NCBI RefSeq assembly: GCF_014652135.1
Contig: NZ_BMYF01000024.1
Location: 8,380-72,379 of the forward strand
DNA length: 64,000 nt
Reading direction: 5' to 3'
From: Mongoliitalea lutea
GTDB lineage: Bacteria > Bacteroidota > Bacteroidia > Cytophagales > Cyclobacteriaceae
The translations under genes and the position numbers were made by a program. The notes beneath the pieces were generated by a model. The model was not told the DNA's origin. It made no database searches and saw nothing but the letters and a program-made list of their open reading frames with translations. Positions 51,770 through 61,198 of the stretch are shown here, one piece after another (position 1 is the stretch's first letter; each line of letters opens with the position of its first letter).

Positions 51770-52759
51770 TTAAAACTTCTTTATTTGTTGAAAAGACTCA
51801 TCAATTATGTGGTAATCTCCCGTCTTAGATTTGTGTAATTTTGGAGTTTTAAAAATATCCATAGGGCTTGACAAATTCCAAACACAAGCATCCCAAAATG
51901 CTTTTAAGTGTGCTGTTTCCTTTCTTAAGATGAACAGTAAGGCATTTTTTGGAAAAGAAATTAGAACGAAAAATAACAAACTTAATATCTTCTTTAATCC
52001 ACTTCGGTTGCGTCTTGTAAATATAAGCCTACCTCTATTAAGATAGTAAGTTTTGAGAAGTGAGTTTTTACCAACGGACATGGATTCTTTATGGTAAACA
52101 GTGGATTTCCCTAGGTAATAGATGTCATATCCTTTCTTTTTGATACGTTCGATCCAGTCATGTTCCTCATAATATAGAAAGTAGATATCTGGCATTAATC
52201 CAGATTTTAGAACCACATCGAAAGGAATCATCATTGCAGCTCCATGTACAAGTTCACATTTAAATATATCATCATATTGTCCTATATCTTCTTCCTGCCC
52301 ACCTCTTACTTTTCCTCTTACTGTCAGCTCATTTATACCTGCTGAACCTCCCCATTGTATCAGATTTTTATTTTGACTTAAATAATATTTAATTTTAGGA
52401 GAAACCGCACCAGCATTAGGTGTTTGTTCAAAAAATGTCACCAAAGGTTCTAAGAAATCTTTTTCAACTTCGGTATCATTATTTAAGAATAGTAGATACT
52501 TTCCCGTTGCTGCTACAATTCCTTGATTATTACCCCCCGCAAAACCAAGATTTTTATCACATCTAATCACTTTTACTTTTGGGAAAGAGTGGTTGATTTT
52601 TTCAGTTGGGTCTTCTTTGGAGGCATTATCAACAACGATAATCTCTATTGCAGGGTATGAAATTACTTGTAGTGATTCAAGTAGTTCGATTGTAAAGTCC
52701 AACTGGTTAAAGTTAATGGTTATAATACTTACCAGTGGATATTGATTAGGTGATTTCAT
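51770..52759 (-). CDS. Family 2 glycosyltransferase, rhamnosyltransferase-like
   Basis: A 329-residue GT2. Seen: VSIITINFNQLDFTIELL; IVVDNASKEDP; RCDKNLGFAGGNNQG; LFLNNDTEVEKDFL with the DxD-like metal site; and FLYYEEHDWIERIKKKGY, the acceptor-region motif common in rhamnosyltransferases. With rfbD nearby, a rhamnose transfer is plausible but not proved. It abuts the beta-helix gene with no gap. Confidence 0.92.
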   Translation of the reverse strand: MKSPNQYPLVSIITINFNQLDFTIELLESLQVISYPAIEIIVVDNASKEDPTEKINHSFPKVKVIRCDKNLGFAGGNNQGIVAATGKYLLFLNNDTEVEKDFLEPLVTFFEQTPNAGAVSPKIKYYLSQNKNLIQWGGSAGINELTVRGKVRGGQEEDIGQYDDIFKCELVHGAAMMIPFDVVLKSGLMPDIYFLYYEEHDWIERIKKKGYDIYYLGKSTVYHKESMSVGKNSLLKTYYLNRGRLIFTRRNRSGLKKILSLLFFVLISFPKNALLFILRKETAHLKAFWDACVWNLSSPMDIFKTPKLHKSKTGDYHIIDESFQQIKKF

Positions 52760-54406
52760 TTACTTTTTGATTAAAACTTTTGAAGTTTTACCATGCTGGC
52801 TTTTTACCAAAATGATATATATTCCACCCCTCAAATCCTGTATGTTAATGGTATAATTTACAAAAGAATCTTTGAAATAAAAAGGTCCTCTAATACTTTG
52901 CCCCAATGAATTAATAATTTCGATTTCTATAGGATTCTCCTCTGATTGCTCAATTTCAATACTCGTGAAATCTGAGGTAGGGTTTGGAAATATTTTTATA
53001 TGTAGATTTTCACGAGATATTATTACATCTTCTTGAAACTCTACCGCTCCTATGTCAATTTTCCCGTTTTTTGGTCGTAATTTATTGTAAAAGTCAAAGT
53101 CGAAAGAAAAAAAATCTATGTTTGTTCCGCTATTGATTTGGGGGGAATTTATTGCAGGATAAAACATAAATTCAGACAAATTATCAAAAAGGTCATTTTC
53201 AGAAAGTGTCAATAAATTAGATAATAGCGTGACGCTTTTCTGATCAAAATTGCTGAAAATAAAAGATCTATTTCTTGTCAAAGGAAATGCTCCTGGATTT
53301 ATTATTATGTTATTTTTTATAGCACTTGGCGTATTGAGTTTGCTATCTAAAGTAATACCGTTTGTTTTTGTATTTATAATTGTATTATTGAATATGTGAA
53401 TATGAAAGTCTGGCTCGTTAAGTACATTATTGACATAAATTCCATGTTTTGGGAAATTATTTGGTGGGAGATTTGGTAAAAATGTGATGCCAGCATTGTG
53501 GATAATATTGTTAAAAATTAATGATCCAGGTTTTCCCAAAATCTCAATTCCACTTCCCTTTCCATCTGCTAGCAAATTATTGTAAATCTCACATTTACAT
53601 CCTCCCCCGATGAGAATTCCTGTCATTTGATTCAAAATTTCATTTACACTATCATTATAGATTCTATTATTATGCACCTTACAATTAACTGGTGTTGAGC
53701 TTACTTGAAGCGCATCCTTTCCAGTAGAATGGATTGTGTTATATGAAATTTCTACGTTTTCAATGATATGTGGTAGCTTGGTAATTGGCTGCCCATTACA
53801 ATTTAATCGTTGACCTGAGTAAAAAGCACTTCCCACATAGATTCCTTCATCTCCCGTATTAAATATTAAACAATTGGTTATTATTAAATTTTCTAATTTG
53901 AAATTGTTTCTATCAGGGCTATTGAGGTTACATGTTGGGTCCGATTTTGCCATAATCCCTGATTTAGATACATTATTTATTTCAATGTTTCTTATTGTAA
54001 TATCAGAAGATCGATCTTCAACGGAAATTCCGTTACCATTTGTAATGTTAAAAATTTGAATGGGCTTTTCAAGTGATGGGCTTCCTTCAAAAATTATATA
54101 TGAAGAGTTTCTCATGGAGACTCCATAATTGGGGCCGTCTGAAATTTTCACAACACCGCCCTTGTTTGTTATAACAATAGGTGATTCCTTGGAGCCGTTA
54201 ATGTTTCTTATTAATAGTTGTTTATACCTACCAGATGTTAAATAGACAGTATCTCCAGGATTTATTGGGCTAGCTTGATTGTTTTCAATAATTACAGTTT
54301 GGTCTTCAGTTGGTGATATAACAATTGTTTTTGAAAAAGCATGGTTATTAACTAACAATTGAAAAAATATCAGATACACTAGATAAAGTTTAGCTATTTG
54401 TCCCAT
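52760..54406 (-). CDS. Secreted right-handed beta-helix protein with T9SS sorting domain
   Basis: A 548-residue exported protein. It has a signal peptide (LYLVYLIFFQLLVNNHAFS), then many parallel beta-helix turns (residues about 70-440) with repeated patterns such as IIFEGSPS, ITIRNIEINNVSKSGIM and IYNNLLADGKGSGIEI, and a C-terminal T9SS type-A sorting domain (about 470-548; IKIFPNPTSDFTSIEIE, ISLGQSIR-like turn, GGIYIILVKS). Right-handed beta-helix folds occur in polysaccharide lyases and epimerases. No catalytic set is recognised. It overlaps wzy by 13 bases, so it is an integral part of the EPS operon. ATG 54406 is preferred for its signal peptide. Confidence 0.9.
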   Translation of the reverse strand: MGQIAKLYLVYLIFFQLLVNNHAFSKTIVISPTEDQTVIIENNQASPINPGDTVYLTSGRYKQLLIRNINGSKESPIVITNKGGVVKISDGPNYGVSMRNSSYIIFEGSPSLEKPIQIFNITNGNGISVEDRSSDITIRNIEINNVSKSGIMAKSDPTCNLNSPDRNNFKLENLIITNCLIFNTGDEGIYVGSAFYSGQRLNCNGQPITKLPHIIENVEISYNTIHSTGKDALQVSSTPVNCKVHNNRIYNDSVNEILNQMTGILIGGGCKCEIYNNLLADGKGSGIEILGKPGSLIFNNIIHNAGITFLPNLPPNNFPKHGIYVNNVLNEPDFHIHIFNNTIINTKTNGITLDSKLNTPSAIKNNIIINPGAFPLTRNRSFIFSNFDQKSVTLLSNLLTLSENDLFDNLSEFMFYPAINSPQINSGTNIDFFSFDFDFYNKLRPKNGKIDIGAVEFQEDVIISRENLHIKIFPNPTSDFTSIEIEQSEENPIEIEIINSLGQSIRGPFYFKDSFVNYTINIQDLRGGIYIILVKSQHGKTSKVLIKK

Positions 54407-55806
54407 AGCTCTCCTTTCCAAATCATGACTACGGAAATCATACAAGCCATAATAGTAGGAAATTGTCCTAATATAGAATTACCATAACTGGCTAGTGCAA
54501 TACCTGTGAAGCCTGCAAGAAAGGCGCCCATGGTATTTCTAAGTTCTGGATCCTTCATTGAGAAAATCCTCCAAAAGCCTACTAGAATAACCCCTAATAA
54601 ACTGGCAATATGCAGATATAAACCAACAATTCCTGTTTCTGCCCAAATTCTTACAAACCAACTATCTGTGGGAGTTTGAGCTAAAAATGTATTTGGACTG
54701 AAGCGTAGTCCAAAATATCCTGAGGAACCTATCCCACCACCAAGAGGCCTACTGGCGAGATATCTACTCAAAATCTTTTGATTTTCTTTACGGACATTGA
54801 GCGAGGCATCTTCTGGGTCCAAGGCACTTCGAAGTCTTTGAATTTCGTAGTTTCCTTGCCCAATGTAGGTGTACTTTAAAATACCAAAGACTGATGCACC
54901 AACAATTGCCCCCAATATTAATAACTTGAAATTTTTATTGACTATAAGATAAATCATTCCTCCTCCTGCAGGTACAAATAAGGCACCTCTTGTACCGGAA
55001 ATAGCCATACCATAAAGACAAAGTAAAGCACCAATACCGAAAATAAGTTTCCTTTGTAGACTTCCAGGTCCAATAGCAATTATTCCAAAAACTAAGGCTC
55101 CATGAGCCATGGCTGCTCCAAACTGACCTGCATCTGAGTAAAAGGAAAAAACGCGTAGCTTTCCATGCAGGACATGGGTAGATGCATTTCCAGCAGCAAG
55201 CCAAGCATTTTCGGCGCCATCTAGGCCAACAAATTTTTGTTTTATGCCCCAAATTGCAGCTAAAATAGACCAAGCAAGCCATGTGTAAAGAAATACGTTT
55301 AGATGTTTTTTGTCTTTAACATAGATAAAAGCGATGACCATTATAAAAAGAAAATTAAAGGATGTCCCTCTAATTGCATAAAACCAGGCTGCTTTACTCG
55401 CAGCTTCTGGATTAATTAACTGTAAGGTTGTATATCCAAACCAAGCTAAGAAAAAATAAATTGGAACATTTTTCAATGATTTTCGCTGTTCCTCTGTACT
55501 TTTCCCAAGAGATAATAGTACACCTCCAAAAAGAAGAGCGTCAATTAAAAGACCAAATGGGACGGGAGCATAACGAGTAAGACCATTAGCTGGAAAAGAG
55601 ATGAAAAATGCCAAATACAATGATAAGATTGGGTATTTATAAATAAAATAACAAACAATAGCTATTGGTATCAGCATAAAAATTAAACCAATACCAATAA
55701 TTTCTGCCTTAGATATAATTAGACTAAATAGTAAACCTATAAGAATCCATACAAGATACTTCAAGGACGTACCAATTTGTGCTATCCATGGTTTATTTGT
55801 CATCAT
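54394..55806 (-). CDS. O-antigen polymerase/ligase-like Wzy protein
   Basis: A 470-residue inner-membrane protein with about 11-12 helices and a large periplasmic loop near residues 330-400, the O-antigen ligase/polymerase layout. Seen: AISGTRGALFVPAGGGMIYL before the long loop, and RPLGGGIGSSGYFG with TPTDSWFVRIWAETGIVG in it, typical of Wzy/WaaL. It would join repeat units in the periplasm. It starts inside the end of the GT4 gene (14 bases overlap). Confidence 0.88.
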   Translation of the reverse strand: MMTNKPWIAQIGTSLKYLVWILIGLLFSLIISKAEIIGIGLIFMLIPIAIVCYFIYKYPILSLYLAFFISFPANGLTRYAPVPFGLLIDALLFGGVLLSLGKSTEEQRKSLKNVPIYFFLAWFGYTTLQLINPEAASKAAWFYAIRGTSFNFLFIMVIAFIYVKDKKHLNVFLYTWLAWSILAAIWGIKQKFVGLDGAENAWLAAGNASTHVLHGKLRVFSFYSDAGQFGAAMAHGALVFGIIAIGPGSLQRKLIFGIGALLCLYGMAISGTRGALFVPAGGGMIYLIVNKNFKLLILGAIVGASVFGILKYTYIGQGNYEIQRLRSALDPEDASLNVRKENQKILSRYLASRPLGGGIGSSGYFGLRFSPNTFLAQTPTDSWFVRIWAETGIVGLYLHIASLLGVILVGFWRIFSMKDPELRNTMGAFLAGFTGIALASYGNSILGQFPTIMACMISVVMIWKGELWDK

Positions 55807-56968
55807 TTAAGTTACTAAACAATATTTGGTAAAGCAATTTTGATCTGTTTTTCCATGAGTTATTTTCAGCAAAGGTTGTTCTTTCTCGAATGAGGTTTTT
55901 GTTATCAGTTAAAATAATATTGTCAACTGATTTTTTAAATGAGTCTGCTGAATCTGCAATAATTACCATAGAGCTAAATTCATCCAGTTTGGCGAAAGAA
56001 GTCATGATTACAGGTAAACCGATTGCTAAATACTCATTAATTTTCAAAGGATATATTGCTTGCGTAAACTTGTTTTTTAGATACGGAATAATGCCAATAT
56101 CAAATTCACGCATTTTTTTTGGGACATCTTCAATAGGTACTGCTTTTTCAAAGAATATAGAAGAGTGATTTAAGTTGTTTTTTGTGTTTTCGTGAACGAC
56201 TCTTCCAACAAAGTGAAATTGTACATTTGGGCAAATTTCAGCGGATTTTATAATTAATTCAGTATCAAGACGGTCATCAATACTTCCTAAATAGCCTATT
56301 TTAATGATGCTATTATTTGAAGGAGCATGTTTGGCATATGGTTTAAATATAGTAGTATTCACACCATTTTTTACGATAAAGGAATTTTTTGAATAATGTC
56401 CCTTGATCTCTTTTAATTTTTCAGATGTAAATATGCACCCATTGACTTGTGGCATTAATAACTTTTCAAGCCTTCCACCATGTGTTTTTAACCAATGCGC
56501 TTCATTTATTTCATCATAGCAGTAATAGTAATGAGGAGTGTTTGGAAATATCTCCGATACCCCTAATCCCAAGAAAGGGTTAAAGGCAGTAAGTATTGAA
56601 GTGATAGTTATATCTTTTTTTTTAACGAAAGAATAAATGGATTTTAAGACTATTTTCTGGTTTATTTGATTGATAAAGTCAAAAAGTTTTTCATTTTTTA
56701 TCCAAAAAGAAGGAAAAATAGGTGGGGGAGTGTAAATTGTTACGTTAGACTCTATTGTTATTCTCTTTTTTAGACCCAATATCTGTTTCCATGGTATTTG
56801 ACTTTGTGGTTTTAAAATTCCAACAAATATATCTTTCCACGTAAATTGATAATCTACAAAAATAATATCAGCCTCAGAGGTAAGTTCTTTCATTAATTCC
56901 ACAGTGGATTTTAAATAGTCTCCTTTCCACGGCGTCATTGATAAACAAATTAAGGAAGGATTCTTCAT
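55793..56968 (-). CDS. Glycosyltransferase (GT-B fold)
   Basis: A 391-residue glycosyltransferase-like protein of the GT1/GT4 group. Seen: hydrophobic start SLICLSMTPWKGDYLK; IVKNGVNTTIFKP; IKIGYLGSIDDRLDTELI; and PLKINEYLAIGLPVIMTSF, the donor-binding C-terminal motif. It would act on the cytosolic side in repeat-unit assembly. It begins 3 bases after the chain-length gene and overlaps wzy by 14 bases. Confidence 0.9.
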   Translation of the reverse strand: MKNPSLICLSMTPWKGDYLKSTVELMKELTSEADIIFVDYQFTWKDIFVGILKPQSQIPWKQILGLKKRITIESNVTIYTPPPIFPSFWIKNEKLFDFINQINQKIVLKSIYSFVKKKDITITSILTAFNPFLGLGVSEIFPNTPHYYYCYDEINEAHWLKTHGGRLEKLLMPQVNGCIFTSEKLKEIKGHYSKNSFIVKNGVNTTIFKPYAKHAPSNNSIIKIGYLGSIDDRLDTELIIKSAEICPNVQFHFVGRVVHENTKNNLNHSSIFFEKAVPIEDVPKKMREFDIGIIPYLKNKFTQAIYPLKINEYLAIGLPVIMTSFAKLDEFSSMVIIADSADSFKKSVDNIILTDNKNLIRERTTFAENNSWKNRSKLLYQILFSNLNDDK

Positions 56969-56971
56969 TGA

Positions 56972-59149
56972 TTATTTTTGAGTAATTAAAGATTTTAACC
57001 AAACGCGAGTTTTACTCCTTTTTTTAGGAATTTCAGAAATTATTTCTTCCATAAACTCTGGATCCATTTGTGTAGCAAATACAGAAATGGAAGTTCCTCC
57101 AAAAATTTTTCGTATTAGTTGTAGTGTAGAATTGTCATGAAAGCCCCAACCTTGGTCAGCACTAATTAATAAGATTATAGTAGATGGATTCAATTTGGCT
57201 AGATGATAAAGATTTGCATTTTCAAATTCTGGTACTTGAATTATCTGACTATAGTTTTTTTCCTTATATTTTATGATTTTTTCAAATATGCTTGGATCAT
57301 TAGCCTCATATTTTTTTACGACAATGTTATTTTTCTCGGAAGTATTTAAAGATGATTCTTGCAAATCATTTTTATTATCCAAGTAATAAAAATATACTAT
57401 TTTTTGGTAAGCCGTAGATAAGCTCTCTGCCAAGAATAAGCCTGACTTTGTTAAATTATCTTGTGCTCTCGTCCCCATAAGGAAAATCAAAGGAGGATTT
57501 TCTTTATCCTTAAGTTCAATAGCTAAATTGTTTATGGTGAGGTTTTTAAGTTTGAATAGTAATTGTTCTTGATCAATATTTTTATTTTTGATAGCATGTG
57601 GGAAAGCACCAATAAGTTTTAGCCCTGTATTTTTTTCAATTACAGTCGGACTTCTCAAAGTGCGGTCAAAAAAGTCTTTTCCGATAATTACACCTACTAC
57701 AAAAAACATGGAAACTATTGCTCCACCAACAACGAGAAGTAAGGTTTTTGAGCTTTTTGGATTTATTGGGAAAAATGGATTGTCCAATAACTGAAGATTT
57801 CCAAACAATTCAGAATTGCTCTTATGAATCTTAGCTTGATTTAAACCATGAAGAATGGATAAATATTCTTGTTCTGCAATTTGGATTTCACGAGCCATTT
57901 TGCTTAGATTAAATCCTATTGGAGCAAACTCATTAAAAAGCTTATTGAAGTAATTTCTGTGTTTTTCTAATACAGTTACCCTTGCCTTACCCATATCTAT
58001 ATCTAAGGTATGCCTCAAATATTCATTTAAAATTGTTATTCTCGGGATTACTTCAGTGCTATAGTTTGAATGATAAAATTGCTCAGAATCAGTTTTGATT
58101 TTATTTCTTAGTTCTACTTGTAGTTGATTTATTGAATCTAATTTATCGGTGAAATTTTTTTCTTTTCTTAAAGAAAGCGATGTTATTTCAGTGTTTAATT
58201 TTGATAATCTATTTCTTGTTTCTAAGATTTCAGAACTATTCAGAAATCTCCTAGTCTGATTGTCGAGCTTTTTATTCACTTCTAAAAGTGCTGCTTCGGC
58301 ACCTTGAATTTCCATATTCACTTTGTAGATATCTCTTTCCAGTTCTTCTTTAGCTTCTGCTATGAACTTGGTTTGTTCTTCATAATTTATGATTTGATTT
58401 TTTTGAGAATAGTTTTTTAAATTTTCTTCTGCAATGTTTAGTCTTTCTTTCGCTCTTTCAAGCTCTGCCATAAAATATTCAATAATTCCACCAGCTTCAA
58501 AATTTCTTGATGATAAATACTTATTGATGAAAATTTCTGAAAGCATATCTAAAGTCTGAAAGCATACCCCGGGGTCAGTTGCTTTGTAAATAACTTCAAG
58601 CATATCGCTTGATGCTTTCCTATTTAAAGAAAGATTATTTCGGATTTCATCAATATTGTAAAAAGAGGGTGTTTTTTGAATTATTCTTTTCACATCATTG
58701 AAACTAGTGTCTTGGTAGATTTCATACAATCGTTTTTTGATTTTTTCTCGATTGCCAATCGCCGAAAGTTCTTTGAATAAAGATTCCTCGAGGTGATCAC
58801 CATTAAGCTCGGTTTTTATTGCCTGAGATATATATGGTTTATATTCGTCTCCATCACATAAATGGCTTGCTAAAAGATTGATAGCTAATTCCTCGAGTGT
58901 TTCTCTACTTTGAATAATCGTAGTAAGATTGTCAAATGCATTATTTACTGCAAAGTAATCCACCCTAGTGTTATTCATACTTGAGAGATTGAATCCTGAA
59001 GCGATACCAGTGTTGATGATCATTCCGGATTGATATTCTTTGGGCTTATTTTTATTTAACAAAAAGACCATTGTACCCACAAAAAGTGGTAGGCATATTA
59101 TAATTAATATGTTTTTGTAAATAAGTTTAATTATCCTAATTAAATCCAC
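56972..59149 (-). CDS. Polysaccharide co-polymerase (Wzz/GumC type) with degenerate kinase-like domain
   Basis: A 725-residue inner-membrane protein that would set chain length and link to the export channel. It has a first helix near residues 13-32 (IIICLPLFVGTMVFLL), a Wzz region, long coiled coils (about 210-440; KERLNIAEENLKNYSQ) and a second helix near 460-480. The C-terminal 220 residues resemble a tyrosine-kinase (BY-kinase) domain, but the Walker A site reads GTRAQDNLTKSG instead of GxxxxGKS/T, the Walker A' region is FYYLDNKND, and no terminal Tyr cluster exists. The kinase function is therefore probably lost. The start codon is GTG. The gene lies 5 bases after the TolC-like gene. 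Confidence 0.88.
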   Translation of the reverse strand: MDLIRIIKLIYKNILIIICLPLFVGTMVFLLNKNKPKEYQSGMIINTGIASGFNLSSMNNTRVDYFAVNNAFDNLTTIIQSRETLEELAINLLASHLCDGDEYKPYISQAIKTELNGDHLEESLFKELSAIGNREKIKKRLYEIYQDTSFNDVKRIIQKTPSFYNIDEIRNNLSLNRKASSDMLEVIYKATDPGVCFQTLDMLSEIFINKYLSSRNFEAGGIIEYFMAELERAKERLNIAEENLKNYSQKNQIINYEEQTKFIAEAKEELERDIYKVNMEIQGAEAALLEVNKKLDNQTRRFLNSSEILETRNRLSKLNTEITSLSLRKEKNFTDKLDSINQLQVELRNKIKTDSEQFYHSNYSTEVIPRITILNEYLRHTLDIDMGKARVTVLEKHRNYFNKLFNEFAPIGFNLSKMAREIQIAEQEYLSILHGLNQAKIHKSNSELFGNLQLLDNPFFPINPKSSKTLLLVVGGAIVSMFFVVGVIIGKDFFDRTLRSPTVIEKNTGLKLIGAFPHAIKNKNIDQEQLLFKLKNLTINNLAIELKDKENPPLIFLMGTRAQDNLTKSGLFLAESLSTAYQKIVYFYYLDNKNDLQESSLNTSEKNNIVVKKYEANDPSIFEKIIKYKEKNYSQIIQVPEFENANLYHLAKLNPSTIILLISADQGWGFHDNSTLQLIRKIFGGTSISVFATQMDPEFMEEIISEIPKKRSKTRVWLKSLITQK

Positions 59150-59154
59150 TTTGA

Positions 59155-59919
59155 TTATTTTAATAAGTCTGAAGGAGAAACCCCAACTAAAGCAGCCAGA
59201 TTATGTATTCGCTCTAAAAATTCAAATCTTGCTTGTTCATAGTATGCCCTTGATTGTGATAATACATCAGCTACCCTTGAAAGTTCTCCAATGGGGATTA
59301 TTCCATCTTTAAACTCTTGTTCTGCGACTAAGTAGTGAGTTTTTAAAGCTTCTTGACCTTCACTTCGAATTTTTAAATTTTCAAAAGACCCGATCATTCT
59401 AAAGTATTCTTGAATGACTAGTCTCCGTATTTCTAGTTCCATTTCGTCTTTTTTGAATATTGTGGCTTTCTGCTCTTCTTGATGTAGTTTTATTCTGGAA
59501 GTCCTCCCCATAAACTCGAAGAGGGGGATATTCACTTGTAGTCCAAGTCTATACCCGTTAGTAATACTTGAAGTAGCTACACCATCAGGGTTAAAGACGT
59601 CTCCCGTTAAAATCCGCTGGTCTCCTCCTGAAAAATTCCCAAAACCAAAAACATTATTTTGCCATAGTCTTTTGGTGAATTCTATTTGATACTTTCCTTT
59701 ATCAATTAATGCATCTTGATATTGAAGGGTGGGACTGTAAGAAAGGGCTGTTTGAATAATATTTTCCAAGGGAATTAGCTGATCTTCCATTGGCTGATTA
59801 AAGTCGAAATTAAAGTTTGATTGACTAAAAGAGATATAAGGAATCAAATTCAGGGTGAAAATTAATATAACCAAATGGGTTTGATAGATGCACTGGCTTT
59901 GTATACTAGATCTGGTCAT
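59155..59919 (-). CDS. Half-length TolC-family outer membrane protein
   Basis: A 254-residue protein with a signal peptide (VILIFTLNLIPYISFSQ) and one TolC-type structural repeat: helix IIQTALSYSPTLQYQDALIDKG, two beta strands (WQNNVFGFGNF and YRLGLQVNIPLF), and long helices to the end, including VAEQEFKDGIIPIGEL. Ordinary TolC proteins have two such repeats, about 430-480 residues. The gene is not obviously broken: it begins with ATG and ends in a normal stop 5 bases before the next gene. A homo-hexamer could replace the usual trimer of double repeats. As first operon gene, it would be the outer membrane part of EPS export, or an assembly protein. Confidence 0.82.
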   Translation of the reverse strand: MTRSSIQSQCIYQTHLVILIFTLNLIPYISFSQSNFNFDFNQPMEDQLIPLENIIQTALSYSPTLQYQDALIDKGKYQIEFTKRLWQNNVFGFGNFSGGDQRILTGDVFNPDGVATSSITNGYRLGLQVNIPLFEFMGRTSRIKLHQEEQKATIFKKDEMELEIRRLVIQEYFRMIGSFENLKIRSEGQEALKTHYLVAEQEFKDGIIPIGELSRVADVLSQSRAYYEQARFEFLERIHNLAALVGVSPSDLLK

Positions 59920-60028
59920 TTTAATAAATCTATTGGAATAATTCTATAGAGAGTTAAATTTAATGAATAATAATGTATTTTTCAGATAAATTAATTTGTC
60001 TTAAAAAAAAGAAAAATTCACAGGCATT

Positions 60029-61186
60029 ATGGAAGTTTTATTTAATTTATCTCTTGTAATTATAGTCTACACTTTTTTTGGATATGCATTAATTTTAATG
60101 TTTTTGGTTGTTATTTCGGGTAAAAATTCAATAAAATATGAGTTGGCTGATTTGCCTTTGATATCCTTAATTGTTCCTTGTTTTAATGAAGGTAAAGCAT
60201 TAAAGGATAAAATAGAAAATACGTTGGCTTTGGATTATCCCAGTGATAAGTTACAATTGATTTTTGTATGTGACGGTAGTAATGATGGATCTGAAAAAAT
60301 TCCACAACAATTTGAGCAGATTTTAACGCTATATAATCCTGAAAGAAAAGGAAAGTTGGCAGCCATGAAGCGTGCAGTCACATTTGCTAATGGTGAGATT
60401 TTAGTTTTTTGCGACGGGAATACAGTTCTAAATCCAGAGGCGCTTAAGGAAATAGTTCAGCCATATGTGGATAAGCGTGTTGGTGCTGTCACCGGAGAAA
60501 AATATATTCTTACGGATCCCAATGATACTGCTAGTAGTAAAGGGGAGGGGTTTTATTGGAAATATGAATCATTCTTAAAGCAATATGACTCTTACTACAA
60601 TACTTTAGTAGGAGGGGCTGGTGAATTAATGAGTTATAGAAAGGAATTATTCGAAGAATTGCCAGACAATACAATTTTAGATGATTTTATGCTCACGATG
60701 AGTATAGCACAAAAAGGATTCAAAGTTAAGTACACCCCAAATGCAAGAGCTTCTGAGTTTGCAAGTTCAAATGTGGAAGAGGAATTAAAAAGAAAAATTA
60801 GAATTGCAGCGGGTGGTTGGCAGTCAGTAATGAGGCTAAAAAAGGCAATAAACCCATTTCATGATTTTAAATTATTTTTTCAATATGTAAGTCATAGGGT
60901 CTTACGATGGACTCTGACTCCATTTCTTTTGGTGTTTGTTTTTATATTTAATCACTTCCTAATTGATGTACATTATTTCTACTATGTTTTGTTGATTCTT
61001 CAATATGTATTTTACTTTCTTGCCTTTACAGGGTATTTGTTAAGGAATAAGGTGGTGAAAATTCCAGGATTTTTCACTCCCTATTATTTCGTAGTTATGA
61101 ATTATGCTGCAATTGCAGGATTCTTTAGATGGTTAAAAAATGACCAAAAAGTAACTTGGGAGAGAGCAAAAAGAGCAAATGAGTAA
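60029..61186 (+). CDS. Membrane-bound family 2 glycosyltransferase
   Basis: A 385-residue GT2 enzyme, divergent from the EPS operon. Seen: N-terminal helix (LSLVIIVYTFFGYALILMFL); ISLIVPCFNEGKALKDKI; FVCDGSNDGSEKI; FCDGNTVLNPEAL (DxN metal site); the acceptor motif NTILDDFMLTM; and QSVMRLKK near the membrane region, then three or more C-terminal helices. It resembles poly-GlcNAc synthase-type and hyaluronan-synthase-type enzymes. It ends 10 bases before the convergent sugar transferase gene. Confidence 0.92.
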   Translation: MEVLFNLSLVIIVYTFFGYALILMFLVVISGKNSIKYELADLPLISLIVPCFNEGKALKDKIENTLALDYPSDKLQLIFVCDGSNDGSEKIPQQFEQILTLYNPERKGKLAAMKRAVTFANGEILVFCDGNTVLNPEALKEIVQPYVDKRVGAVTGEKYILTDPNDTASSKGEGFYWKYESFLKQYDSYYNTLVGGAGELMSYRKELFEELPDNTILDDFMLTMSIAQKGFKVKYTPNARASEFASSNVEEELKRKIRIAAGGWQSVMRLKKAINPFHDFKLFFQYVSHRVLRWTLTPFLLVFVFIFNHFLIDVHYFYYVLLILQYVFYFLAFTGYLLRNKVVKIPGFFTPYYFVVMNYAAIAGFFRWLKNDQKVTWERAKRANE

Positions 61187-61198
61187 CTTGCTCTTTTA
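61168..61198. terminator. Hairpin between glycosyltransferase and sugar transferase genes
   Basis: A perfect 10-base-pair stem AAAAGAGCAA/TTGCTCTTTT with a 9-base loop. It overlaps the last codons of the plus-strand gene and separates the convergent genes. Confidence 0.6.

Noticed and set aside
52760-54406. Phage tail-spike or tail-fibre protein
   Set aside because: The protein has a signal peptide, a T9SS sorting domain and lies inside an EPS operon; no phage genes are near.
54935-55282. 115-codon frame within wzy on the same strand
   Set aside because: Rich in Cys and Trp, inside the polymerase gene in another frame; a shadow.
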